Counted from the first letter of the stretch, positions 1-6,271 are shown. The stretch is 12,381 nt of DNA from an uncultured Bacilli bacterium (GCA_934167935.1 CAKPMH010000031.1:1-12381); one strand, 5' to 3'. Translations and numbers: made by a program. Notes: generated by a model not told the origin, from the letters alone.

Positions 1-40
1 TAAATTGCTTGTTAGATATTATACCAGTTATAAATCTTAT

Positions 41-57
41 TGCACAACTTCTGTGCA
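41..57. other. Short hairpin TGCACA/TGTGCA
   Basis: A 6-base inverted repeat, TGCACA at 41-46 and TGTGCA at 52-57, with the 5-base loop ACTTC. It is followed by a T-rich but interrupted stretch, so it could be a weak first terminator for an upstream gene outside the window. Its role is not clear from the sequence. Confidence 0.3.
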
Positions 58-85
58 TTTCATATTTTAAATTACAAAATCAAAT

Positions 86-111
86 AGAAATCTGAAAAAG
101 ATTTCTTTTTT
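86..111 (+). terminator. Intrinsic terminator upstream of cdd
   Basis: AGAAATCT (86-93) pairs perfectly with AGATTTCT (99-106) around a 5-base loop, and the T tract continues to 111. It would end transcription from a gene left of the window. It sits immediately before the cdd promoter, so cdd starts its own transcription unit. Confidence 0.7.
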
Positions 112-112
112 C

Positions 113-141
113 TTGAAAAATAATAATATTTATAGTAGAAT
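113..141 (+). promoter_or_regulatory. Sigma-A type promoter of cdd-scpA-scpB
   Basis: TTGAAA at 113-118 and TAGAAT at 136-141 are separated by 17 bases. The pair lies just after a terminator and about 30 bases before the cdd start codon. The match and spacing are close to the housekeeping sigma consensus. Confidence 0.7.
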
Positions 142-169
142 TAAGATGTAATAAAGACTTGGAGGGTAT

Positions 170-559
170 ATGAATAAAGATTTATTATTTAAATATGCTA
201 AAGAAGTAAGAGAAAATGCTTGTACAATAACAGGATTTAAAGTAGGTGCGGCACTTGTTACAGAAAGCAACAAAGTATATACAGGGTGCAATATTGAAAA
301 CGCTGGTATTCAAAGTATATGTGCAGAAAGATGTGCATTTGTAAAAGCATTAAGTAATGGTGAAAGAAAATTCAAAGCCATATTTGTAGTAGGAAAAAAA
401 GATGGGGAAGAATATAATGAAACATTCCCATGCGGTTACTGTAGGCAATTTATGCGTTCTTATACAAATTTAGATTTTAAAATATATACGTATTCAGATT
501 CAAAAGGTATAAACGAATATACCTTAGAAGAATTACTGCCCCATAGTTTTGATTTGTAG
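170..559 (+). CDS. cdd: Cytidine deaminase
   Basis: Zinc-dependent deaminase of pyrimidine salvage, converting cytidine and deoxycytidine to uridine and deoxyuridine in the cytoplasm. The 129-residue length is normal for the small homotetrameric family. The FKVGAAL strand (23-29) and the NIEN nucleoside-binding motif (41-44) are present. The zinc ligands are Cys51, Cys88 and Cys91, in CAE and PCGYCRQ, and Glu53 is the catalytic acid. LLP near the C-terminus (122-124) is also typical. The usual SPYS segment before the FKVGAAL strand is replaced by TITG, a local oddity that leaves the active site complete. The ATG at 170 follows GGAGGG at 161-166. The gene is first in a probable operon with scpA and scpB; the ribosome site of scpA overlaps its stop codon. 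Confidence 0.95.
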   Translation: MNKDLLFKYAKEVRENACTITGFKVGAALVTESNKVYTGCNIENAGIQSICAERCAFVKALSNGERKFKAIFVVGKKDGEEYNETFPCGYCRQFMRSYTNLDFKIYTYSDSKGINEYTLEELLPHSFDL

Positions 560-567
560 GTGATATT

Positions 568-1272
568 TTGGTATTTACAATAGAAAATTTTGAAGGCCCA
601 TTAGACCTTTTACTTCATCTAATAAAAGAAGATAATATAGATATATGTGATATTTCAATTGCTCGTATAACCGAACAATATTTAAGCTATATAAATGAAA
701 TGCAAAACATGAATCTAGATATAGCATCCGAATATTTAGTAATGGCAGCAGAATTAATAGAATTCAAATCAAAAACACTATTACCAAATACAAATGTAGA
801 AGAAGTAACAGAAGAATTTAAAGAAGAAATAATTAATAAATTATATGACTATAAAGAATATAAAGAATTTAGTGAAAATTTAAAAGCACTTGCTATTAAA
901 AGAAGTACTATGTTTGATAAAGCACCAAGTGATTGTCATGAATTTGTAAGCTATGAAGATTATAAAAATATGGGAAGTGCTGATGATTTAAAGTTAGCAC
1001 TAGAAAAAGTTTTACAAAATTTAAACGATATAAAACCAATAGAAACAAAAGTTACATATAAAGAATATTCAGTATATGAAAGAAGTAAAGAAATAAAAAG
1101 AATCATCTTTGATAAAAAAAGAGTATTGTTTAATGAATTATTTAATGTAAAATCAAGAGATTATATAGTAGTTACATTTTTATCAATTTTGGATTTAGCA
1201 AGAAACCATGAAATTAAAATTGAACAAGAAAACAATTTCTGTGATATTTACTTATTAGGGGGGACAGCATGA
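568..1272 (+). CDS. scpA: Segregation and condensation protein A (ScpA kleisin)
   Basis: Kleisin subunit of the SMC-ScpA-ScpB condensin, which bridges the SMC heads and helps to organise and segregate the chromosome. The N-terminus has the family hallmark FEGPLDLLLHLI (8-19), which contacts SMC. A charged helical middle follows, and the C-terminal winged-helix region begins near residue 190 (VVTFLSILDLAR). At 234 residues it is slightly shorter than typical ScpA (about 250). The start is TTG at 568: AGGTGA at 558-563 lies 4 bases upstream, and the hallmark motif starts a few residues in. The stop overlaps the scpB start by 4 bases, implying coupled translation of the two partners. Confidence 0.95.
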   Translation: MVFTIENFEGPLDLLLHLIKEDNIDICDISIARITEQYLSYINEMQNMNLDIASEYLVMAAELIEFKSKTLLPNTNVEEVTEEFKEEIINKLYDYKEYKEFSENLKALAIKRSTMFDKAPSDCHEFVSYEDYKNMGSADDLKLALEKVLQNLNDIKPIETKVTYKEYSVYERSKEIKRIIFDKKRVLFNELFNVKSRDYIVVTFLSILDLARNHEIKIEQENNFCDIYLLGGTA

Positions 1273-1820
1273 ATTATAGTGAAATATTAGAAGGTTTGCT
1301 CTTTCTATCAGGCGATGAAGGAATAAGTGAAGAAACAATTAAAAAAATCCTTGAACTTGATAATATAGATGAAATAGTTAATGAATTAGAAAAAAAATAT
1401 GAAACAAATAGTGGTTTAAAATTAATTAAATTTGGTTCAAATTATAAATTAGTTACCAAAAGTGAATATGCTGAATATTTTAAAAAATTAGCTGACAATT
1501 ATGCTGCTGGCCCAGTAAGTCAAGCGGGCTTAGAAATACTTGCCATAATAGCATACAACGAACCAATTACTAGAATTCAAATAGATGAAATAAGAGGCGT
1601 GAATAGTAGTTATGCCTTAAGAAAATTATTAGTAAGAGGCCTAATAACAGAATGTGGGAAATCAGACGTAGCCGGACATCCTAACCTATATAAAACAACC
1701 GATAGATTTTTAGATTATTTTGGTTTAAAATCAAAAAATGATTTAATACCAGTAAATAAAGAATTTGAAATAATAGAAGATGTTGATTTATTTACAACAA
1801 AATATAAAGAAAATGTTTGA
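1269..1820 (+). CDS. scpB: Segregation and condensation protein B (ScpB)
   Basis: Winged-helix partner of ScpA in the bacterial condensin complex; ScpB dimers bind the middle of ScpA and regulate the SMC ATPase. The 183 residues give two winged-helix domains. The N-terminal one starts with LEGLLFLSGDEGIS. The second carries the conserved LEILAIIAYNEPITRIQIDE region near 88-107, followed by RGV and a GHPNLYKTT-type wing. The ATG at 1269 overlaps the scpA stop and has a G-rich ribosome site (AGGGGGGA) at 1257-1264. The TGA stop lies inside the -35 element proposed for the following tRNA gene. No disruption is seen. Confidence 0.95.
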   Translation: MNYSEILEGLLFLSGDEGISEETIKKILELDNIDEIVNELEKKYETNSGLKLIKFGSNYKLVTKSEYAEYFKKLADNYAAGPVSQAGLEILAIIAYNEPITRIQIDEIRGVNSSYALRKLLVRGLITECGKSDVAGHPNLYKTTDRFLDYFGLKSKNDLIPVNKEFEIIEDVDLFTTKYKENV

Positions 1821-1848
1821 AAACAATTATAAATGTGTTATAATTGTT
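1817..1848 (+). promoter_or_regulatory. tRNA-Leu promoter embedded in an 11-bp inverted repeat
   Basis: TTGAAA at 1817-1822 and TATAAT at 1839-1844, 16 bases apart, lie just ahead of tRNA-Leu; the -35 overlaps the scpB stop codon. The segment also contains a perfect 11-bp inverted repeat, 1822-1832 with 1838-1848, around the spacer ATGTG. The right arm covers the -10 box. The repeat could be an operator or a weak AU-only hairpin closing scpB mRNA; the sequence does not decide. Confidence 0.6.
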
Positions 1849-1852
1849 CTAT

Positions 1853-1938
1853 GCACGTGTGGCGGAATGGTAGACGCGGCAGACTCAAAATCTGCTGGAG
1901 GCGACTTCGTGGGGGTTCAAGTCCCTTCACGTGCACCA
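1853..1938 (+). tRNA. tRNA-Leu, anticodon CAA
   Basis: A full cloverleaf can be drawn by eye. The acceptor arm GCACGTG (1853-1859) pairs with CACGTGC (1928-1934), followed by discriminator A and an encoded CCA (1936-1938). The anticodon stem GCAGA/TCTGC encloses CTCAAAA, giving anticodon CAA at 1886-1888, which reads UUG. A long variable arm, typical of class II leucine tRNAs, precedes a GGGGG T-stem with loop TTCAAGT. The gene has its own promoter and terminator and marks the left edge of the accessory region. Confidence 0.97.
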
Positions 1939-1948
1939 ATTTGCAATG

Positions 1949-1971
1949 AATCCCTAACAGGGATTTTTTTT
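1949..1971 (+). terminator. Intrinsic terminator after tRNA-Leu
   Basis: AATCCCT (1949-1955) pairs perfectly with AGGGATT (1959-1965) over a 3-base loop, and six further T residues follow. This is a classical Rho-independent terminator for the single tRNA gene. Confidence 0.85.
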
Positions 1972-2018
1972 ATAAATAGTGCACAATAAAATTATTATAG
2001 TTTTTTGGGGGTGACTTT

Positions 2019-2336
2019 TTGGATAAAAATGATTATAAAAAATTTGAAAAAAATAATAAAATAGAATTAGGTAAAGCAATATATAATATTCGAAAAGAAC
2101 AAAAAATGTCTCAGGAACAATTTGCAGAGTCACTAGGTAGAACATCTAGCAAAGTAGTTAGCAGATGGGAATGTGGTACGTGCAGACCAAACGATGAAAC
2201 TATAATATTAATAGAAAAAAATATAAATGTTATTATTAAACAATCAAATGACACAAAAATAGAAACAATTAACCATTTAACTTGGAAAGGAAAAAAATAT
2301 TCCCAGTATAATTGGTTTAGAGAAAAATTATTGTAA
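2019..2336 (+). CDS. XRE-family helix-turn-helix regulator, tail disrupted
   Basis: Probable DNA-binding regulator with an HTH_3/XRE domain at about residues 17-67; MSQEQFAESLGRTSSKVVSRWE matches helices 2-4 of the fold. The TTG start at 2019 is supported by GGGGGTGA at 2007-2014, 4 bases upstream. Residues 29-67 are encoded by a segment almost identical to one in the second regulator gene downstream (2103-2220 against 6738-6855). After residue 70 the two proteins diverge completely. This one stops after 105 residues, while another frame stays open and runs into the next gene, so the natural C-terminus is probably lost to a one-base frameshift near 2323-2327. The HTH itself is complete and could still bind DNA. 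Its operator and target genes are unknown. Confidence 0.75.
   Translation: MDKNDYKKFEKNNKIELGKAIYNIRKEQKMSQEQFAESLGRTSSKVVSRWECGTCRPNDETIILIEKNINVIIKQSNDTKIETINHLTWKGKKYSQYNWFREKLL
2103..2220 (+). repeat. Direct repeat, left copy (HTH coding segment)
   Basis: About 118 bases matching 6738-6855 with three substitutions that I can count. Similarity falls away outside the block on both sides. Both copies are in the same orientation and the same codon phase, so a crossover between them would fuse the two regulator genes in frame. Confidence 0.85.
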
Positions 2337-2514
2337 TCAATATAATAATATTGACAATTTTAATATATTTTTAAAGGAAAATAACTTGCTTAAGGTAGTA
2401 GGTTATGATACTCATGATAATGACTATGAATTTTATAAGAATATGTTTTTTTACAAATTAGAATCTAATAAGGTAAGAAAAATGATTGAGGTGATATATA
2501 ATGAAAAAAATTGA
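2281..2514 (+). pseudogene. Orphan C-terminal reading frame of the left regulator or a lost gene
   Basis: A stretch in a different frame from the XRE gene stays open from 2281 to the TGA at 2512-2514. From about 2326 it encodes a plausible charged and aromatic segment, including NLLKVVGYDTHDND and FYKLESNKVRKMIEVIYN. It has no start codon with a ribosome site of its own. Its stop overlaps the PHP gene start by 14 bases, the same overlap seen twice later in this operon, which argues that it is the 3' end of a real upstream gene. Removing one A from the run at 2323-2327 would join it to the XRE protein, giving about 165 residues. I do not recognise the domain. Confidence 0.5.
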
Positions 2515-3322
2515 TATGCATATACATACTACATTTTCTGATGGAAGTTTAAGTTTCAATGAAGTAATAAATAGAGCACGTAATAATAAATGTTTTTTAA
2601 TATCAATAACAGACCATGAATTTTTAAATGATTATAGTTATTTAAATGATGTGTTAAGTGATATAGAAATTGTTAATGGCATAGAGTTTAATACTAATGA
2701 AAAAGGTGTTCATATATTGGGATATAATATAAAAGATATTAACTTTATTAATAACTTTATAAATGAGTTACATAAGGAAAATGAGCATGTTTCATTTGAA
2801 TTAATAGATGCTTTAAGGACAATTGGATACAATATATCAAAAGAACAGGTCGAAGAATATATGCGTTCTTTAGGCCTTTCGTATAAATTTTTGGATAAAA
2901 GGCATATAGTAAGATATTTAGTTGACAAGAAATATACTAAAGATGTTTTTGATACGTATGCAAATTTGATTGGTTCTGGGACTAAACTGTATATACCACT
3001 TAAAAAAATTCCGGTAGAAGATATTATTTCTTTAATTAAATCTCGTGACGGTATAGCAGTTTTAGCACACCCAACATCAATTCATAAATCAACTGATGAT
3101 TTATTAACGAAAATTAAAAAACTAAAAGAATGTGGTTTAGATGGACTAGAGATATTTAACAGAAAATCTGACAAGAAGTATATAGATTTATATAATGATA
3201 TAGCAAATAAATGTGATTTATTTAAAACCGTTGGTAGTGATTTTCATTCGCCTGATTGTGATGAAATAGGAATTGACGTTGAAGATGATTTTTATGAAAA
3301 AGTTAAGATTAAATTGAGATAG
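2501..3322 (+). CDS. PHP-domain phosphoesterase (YciV/TrpH-like)
   Basis: Metal-dependent hydrolase of the polymerase and histidinol phosphatase (PHP) superfamily. Closest in layout is the YciV/RNase AM group, which removes the 3' phosphate of nucleoside 3',5'-bisphosphates and trims RNA 5' ends. Metal-site motifs are present in order: HIH (His7, His9), Asp14, TDH (Asp38, His39), GIEF (Glu62), His71, AHP (His190) and GSDFH (Asp247, His249). The 273 residues suit the family. The ATG at 2501 is preceded by GAGGTGA at 2488-2494. It overlaps the upstream remnant by 14 bases and is followed after 11 bases by the radical SAM gene. The fold is secure; the substrate is inferred. In this cassette it may act on a dedicated phosphorylated metabolite. 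Confidence 0.85.
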   Translation: MKKIDMHIHTTFSDGSLSFNEVINRARNNKCFLISITDHEFLNDYSYLNDVLSDIEIVNGIEFNTNEKGVHILGYNIKDINFINNFINELHKENEHVSFELIDALRTIGYNISKEQVEEYMRSLGLSYKFLDKRHIVRYLVDKKYTKDVFDTYANLIGSGTKLYIPLKKIPVEDIISLIKSRDGIAVLAHPTSIHKSTDDLLTKIKKLKECGLDGLEIFNRKSDKKYIDLYNDIANKCDLFKTVGSDFHSPDCDEIGIDVEDDFYEKVKIKLR

Positions 3323-3333
3323 GAGGGTATGAT

Positions 3334-3894
3334 ATGATAACCAAATTTAATGCAAAACTAATTGAAAATTTTAAAGAGTATGATAGATTAAGTAAAAAAT
3401 ATGATTTAAGTATAGGAGAAATACTTCAAATAGATTTAAATAGATGTGGTATTTATTTGGAAAATGGTGAAGTAAGAATTGACTTTAGAGTTAGATTTAA
3501 AGGACAAATATTAGATGATTATGAAACATGGTATGCACTGCCGTCTAGAAATAAAGGAGATACCCCATTTTCTTTGAAAGATAGTGAAATCTATTGCTTT
3601 GGTACCAAGATAGGCACTTATAAGGATATTTATTTGGATACATGTGAATCATCTTATCAAAGGGGACCAAATCTTCTTAATTTGAATAGTCGCAGCAGAA
3701 GTAGTTGTGGAGGTTGTACTGCTTGTGTGCATAATTATCATAATTTTTACGATTCAACAGTACTTAAAGATAAAAAACAATTATTTACAGAAAATGATAT
3801 TGAAAATTTCTATAATGAAAAAAACATTGACGTTGCCTCGTTAGTTCAGATCGCAGTAGTAACAGGAATGAAAATGAGACTGTTGAACATTTAA
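3334..3894 (+). CDS. Radical SAM protein, N-terminal half of a frameshifted gene
   Basis: Begins at ATG 3334 after a strong AGGAGG (3321-3326) and encodes 186 residues; only the first 178 look authentic. A roughly 120-residue N-terminal region, not recognised, leads to SRSSCGGCTACVHNYH. Cys125, Cys128 and Cys131 are the best candidates for the 4Fe-4S cluster that cleaves S-adenosylmethionine. The spacing CX2CX2C differs from the usual CX3CX2C. After VVTG (178) the frame continues with eight unrelated residues and a stop, while the true continuation lies one frame away, starting with NENETVEHLKR at 3867. A missing A in GGAATG would explain this. If the lesion is real, this polypeptide lacks most of the barrel and is unlikely to be active. 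Confidence 0.65.
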   Translation: MITKFNAKLIENFKEYDRLSKKYDLSIGEILQIDLNRCGIYLENGEVRIDFRVRFKGQILDDYETWYALPSRNKGDTPFSLKDSEIYCFGTKIGTYKDIYLDTCESSYQRGPNLLNLNSRSRSSCGGCTACVHNYHNFYDSTVLKDKKQLFTENDIENFYNEKNIDVASLVQIAVVTGMKMRLLNI

Positions 3895-4475
3895 AAAGAA
3901 TTAAAGATGTATCCTCAAAAAGAGGATTTGATGGCGAATTGATGTACTTTGGATGTCAAATTAATTCTGATAAGGCATTAAAAGATATATCAGATTTAGG
4001 TAATGTATTATTAATATATGCTTTAGATAATTTTACTAAAAGAGAAATGTTGCTTTCTAAGACGAAATCATTAATAACAATAGAAACTGCTAGAGATACA
4101 CTTTTAAGGGCAAGAACTCATGGTATAAATACTTCTATATCATATATTTCTGGTATTGACTCATTAAAGGATATGAGGAAAGGGTTTACATTAATAAAGG
4201 ATTCAATTACGCGTTTTCCTATTATTAATATTTATCAGATTCAAACTCCTCAACAAGCGAAAATTCTTAATGAGGAGGCGTTTGATTTAGAGTTTTACTT
4301 ACGAAGTAGGCAGGAATTAGAAAATATTTTTAAAGATACTGATTTAAAACCAAAACGTTGGGAAAATTATAGACCACTATGGTATAAATATTATAATAAT
4401 GAAGAACTTCCAAATAATGCGTTTGGACAACTAGAAAAGATAAAAAGGAGAGTGAATAATGGTAGAATTGATTAG
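3867..4475 (+). pseudogene. Radical SAM protein, C-terminal half (BioB-like)
   Basis: Continuation of the preceding gene in another frame, open from 3867 to the TAG at 4473-4475 and about 202 residues long. The whole repaired protein would be about 380 residues. Visible features suit the second half of a BioB/ThiH-type radical SAM barrel: ELMYFGCQINSD, a buried strand ending LLIYALDNF, and TARDTLLRARTHGINTSISYISG, which resembles the biotin-synthase-like TRDRLLxxAxxxGI region. TTG 3939 and ATG 3942 are the first possible starts and have no ribosome site, so this half is not expected to be made separately. The end overlaps the GrpB-family gene by 17 bases. The reaction and substrate cannot be named. 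Confidence 0.65.
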
Positions 4476-4974
4476 ACAAAATCTAAAAATTAATAGATCA
4501 AGATTTGTTAAAGTTAAAAAAGCAATACTTGATAGTATTGATGCGGATATTATAGTTGAACATGTAGGTTCAACTGCAATACCTAAAATGTATGGGAAAA
4601 ATATTTTAGATGTTTTAGTGGGCGTTAATAATTGCAATGATTTTAATAATGCAATTAAAGGATTAGAAAAAATTGGTTTTATTGGAAGCGAAAAAAGTAG
4701 AAACGATGAGTATATGTTTTTTGCTTCTGATTCTGGTGAAACACATGATGGCGATGTTCATGTTCATTTAGTACTTAAAGAAACAAAAAGAATAGACGAT
4801 TTTCTTCTTTTAAAAGATTATTTATTATCTCATCCAAAAGAGGCTAAAGCTTATTCAGATTTTAAGAAAGAGTTGATTAAAAATGGCACAACAGACAGAA
4901 AAGAATATAAACGTATTAAAGCAGAATATGTGTCAAATTTAATACAAAAAGCAATAAAGTATGCAGAAAAATAA
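4459..4974 (+). CDS. GrpB-family protein (UPF0157, nucleotidyltransferase-like fold)
   Basis: Member of the GrpB/UPF0157 family, whose fold is related to nucleotidyltransferases and whose substrates are largely unknown. The signature IVEHVGSTAIP (32-42) is followed by KNILDVLVGV (47-56), with Asp51 in the expected acidic position. HVHLV (101-105) and a helical C-terminus with LLSHPKEAKAYSDFKKEL complete the family pattern. The length of 171 residues is normal. ATG 4459 has AGGAGAG at 4445-4451 and overlaps the radical SAM stop by 17 bases. The next gene overlaps its end by 14 bases. Its place between a radical SAM gene and two phosphatases suggests that it handles a phosphorylated or nucleotidylated small molecule, but this is inference. 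Confidence 0.88.
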   Translation: MVELIRQNLKINRSRFVKVKKAILDSIDADIIVEHVGSTAIPKMYGKNILDVLVGVNNCNDFNNAIKGLEKIGFIGSEKSRNDEYMFFASDSGETHDGDVHVHLVLKETKRIDDFLLLKDYLLSHPKEAKAYSDFKKELIKNGTTDRKEYKRIKAEYVSNLIQKAIKYAEK

Positions 4975-5581
4975 AAAAATATATTTTTATAGGCATGGTG
5001 AAACGAATCTTAATGTTTTAGGAACCATAATGGGTCAGGACACCAGCTTAGAGACGTTTTTTACCGATAAAGGTTATACTCAAATAGATTCTATAACTGA
5101 AGAACTTCTTAGTAAAAATATTGATGTTATATATACATCTGATCTGAAAAGGACTTTATTGACAGCAGAAATTATTAATGAAAAACTTACTGTACCACTT
5201 AATCCTGTTATAGAACTTCGTGGATTAAATATGGGATGTTTTCAGGGATTAGATATGAAAGATATTGCTTATTCCCCTATATCCAATGAATGCTTTAGTA
5301 ATCATGATATTCCTTTCCCTAATGGTGAAAGTATTAATCAGTTAAATAGGCGATTAACTGCATTTATCAATAAAGTATGCGAGGAGACTAGTTATTCTAA
5401 TATTTTGTTTATAACTCATAGTGCTGTTATTAGCAATCTAAAAGCTTATCTAAAAGACGAACCTTATGAATGTATAACATATTTAGAACTAACTTTTAAT
5501 AATGGTATAATAAAGATTGATAGGTATTCTAAAGAGAATATTGATAAAAAGGAATTGATAAAAAAATATGTTAAACAGTGA
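4961..5581 (+). CDS. Histidine phosphatase family protein (first copy)
   Basis: Phosphatase or phosphomutase of the histidine phosphatase superfamily, which forms a phosphohistidine intermediate. The RHGET box is at 11-15 with catalytic His12. Arg64 in SDLKRT, Glu85 in IELRG and His153 in ITHSA complete the expected pocket. The 206 residues match the cofactor-dependent mutase-like or broad phosphatase branch (CobC, PhoE, GpmB-like), which sequence alone does not separate. The ATG at 4961 lies inside the GrpB gene and has no clear ribosome site, so reinitiation or coupling is likely. The stop overlaps the next phosphatase gene by 14 bases. Substrate unknown. Confidence 0.9.
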   Translation: MQKNKKIYFYRHGETNLNVLGTIMGQDTSLETFFTDKGYTQIDSITEELLSKNIDVIYTSDLKRTLLTAEIINEKLTVPLNPVIELRGLNMGCFQGLDMKDIAYSPISNECFSNHDIPFPNGESINQLNRRLTAFINKVCEETSYSNILFITHSAVISNLKAYLKDEPYECITYLELTFNNGIIKIDRYSKENIDKKELIKKYVKQ

Positions 5582-6089
5582 TTTGATATTAGTTAGACAT
5601 GGTGAGAATGAAATTGATTTTAATAAAGAAAATAGACTATTAACATTATCAGAGGAAGGTATAAAGCAGGCTAAAAAGGTTCGTGATATCTTAGAGGGTA
5701 AAATCGATGTTGTTATATCTTCAACTTCTTTGCGATCTATGCTTACAGCACTTTTAATTGCTCCAGATAAAAATATTATTTGTGATAATAATCTTTTGGA
5801 GTGTGGTTGGGGCAATAAAATGCATGATGGAAGTGAAACTGATTTAGAATCTTTTATAAGAGTTAAAACTGTTTTTGAAAAATATATTAATCTTTATCCA
5901 GACAAAAGAATATTAATAGTATTTCATGGTTCATTAATGAAATTAGCTCAAAATTATATTGAAAATAAATCTTTTGATTATGAAAGGGATTCAGTAGATA
6001 ATTGTGATACTATTTTTTATTCAAAAGAAGGAACAAAAAAATATATAAAAGTAGCTGAACAAACCGCATTCAAAAAAAATAACCAATAA
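5568..6089 (+). CDS. Histidine phosphatase family protein (second copy)
   Basis: Second, shorter enzyme of the same superfamily, 173 residues. It has RHGEN (10-14) with catalytic His11, Arg56 in SSTSLRS, Glu78 in LLECGWG and His120 in VFHGS, so the catalytic set is complete. It is quite divergent from the preceding copy, sharing mostly motifs, so it is probably not a recent duplicate and may act on a different intermediate. ATG 5568 overlaps the upstream stop by 14 bases, with only an A-rich GGA-containing sequence as a possible ribosome site, which again suggests coupling. It is the last gene of the cassette; a strong hairpin starts at its stop codon. Confidence 0.88.
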   Translation: MLNSDLILVRHGENEIDFNKENRLLTLSEEGIKQAKKVRDILEGKIDVVISSTSLRSMLTALLIAPDKNIICDNNLLECGWGNKMHDGSETDLESFIRVKTVFEKYINLYPDKRILIVFHGSLMKLAQNYIENKSFDYERDSVDNCDTIFYSKEGTKKYIKVAEQTAFKKNNQ

Positions 6090-6130
6090 CATAAAACTAA
6101 GACATTTCGCCTTAGTTTTATGTATTATAA
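6089..6130 (+). terminator. Terminator of the phosphatase/radical SAM operon
   Basis: A 13-bp perfect stem, 6089-6101 with 6111-6123 (ACATAAAACTAAG against CTTAGTTTTATGT), with a 9-base loop. The tract after it is AT-rich, with T runs from about 6134. The stem is long and starts at the last base of the stop codon, marking the operon end. Confidence 0.7.
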
Positions 6131-6177
6131 TAATTTTTTCTTTTTTATAACTGAATTTAATTGTAAATGTCAATATT

Positions 6178-6243
6178 TTTTGTAGGTTTTTGGTAAAAAG
6201 TTTTGTAGGCTTTTGGTAAAGTTAATTTGTAGCTTTTAGCTAC
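6178..6243. repeat. Three degenerate tandem repeats, about 23-base period
   Basis: TTTTGTAGGTTTTTGGTAAA at 6178-6197 and TTTTGTAGGCTTTTGGTAAA at 6201-6220 differ at one base. A third, degenerate unit near 6225-6243 (TTTGTAGCTTTTAGCTAC) overlaps a hairpin. They lie in non-coding DNA between the island operon and the next regulator. They could be protein-binding sites or debris from a repeat element; no function can be assigned. Confidence 0.55.
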
Positions 6244-6250
6244 TTTTTTT
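6229..6250 (+). terminator. Small intrinsic terminator-like hairpin
   Basis: GTAGCT (6229-6234) pairs with AGCTAC (6238-6243) over a TTT loop and is followed by seven T residues to 6250. It would act as a backup terminator after the operon. No gene lies between it and the previous hairpin. Confidence 0.55.
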
Positions 6251-6271
6251 CACAATTTGTAATAATATGCA

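Noticed and set aside
1..85. Possible 3' end of an upstream gene (the window begins with TAA)
   Set aside because: There are too few bases to see a coding frame; only hairpins can be supported.
1978..1986. GTGCACAAT near the island start resembling the tRNA-Leu 3' end (GTGCACCAAT), as an attachment-site duplicate
   Set aside because: Only 6 to 9 matching bases, and no second copy found at the right side of the island; too short to support integration at the tRNA.
1780..1989. A 69-residue + strand reading frame across the scpB end and tRNA-Leu
   Set aside because: Its middle (GGMVDAADSKSAGG) is the well-known false translation of a leucine tRNA gene.
2351..2356. Perfect TTGACA -35 box upstream of the PHP gene
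   Set aside because: No -10 box lies 16-18 bases downstream (2373-2380 reads AAAGGAAA), so it is probably chance.
2710..2928. Minus-strand open frames, here and at 5489-5815, 7738-7944, 8740-9012 and 9853-10095
   Set aside because: All lie opposite well-supported + strand genes, are low-complexity hydrophobic, and have no ribosome site or recognisable motif.
4431..4637. Minus-strand 68-residue frame over the GrpB-family start
   Set aside because: It is antisense to the conserved EHVGSTAIP region, which is clearly the coding strand.
6178..6243. CRISPR-like array
   Set aside because: Only three degenerate AT-rich units with 3-4 base gaps and no spacers; no cas genes in the window.
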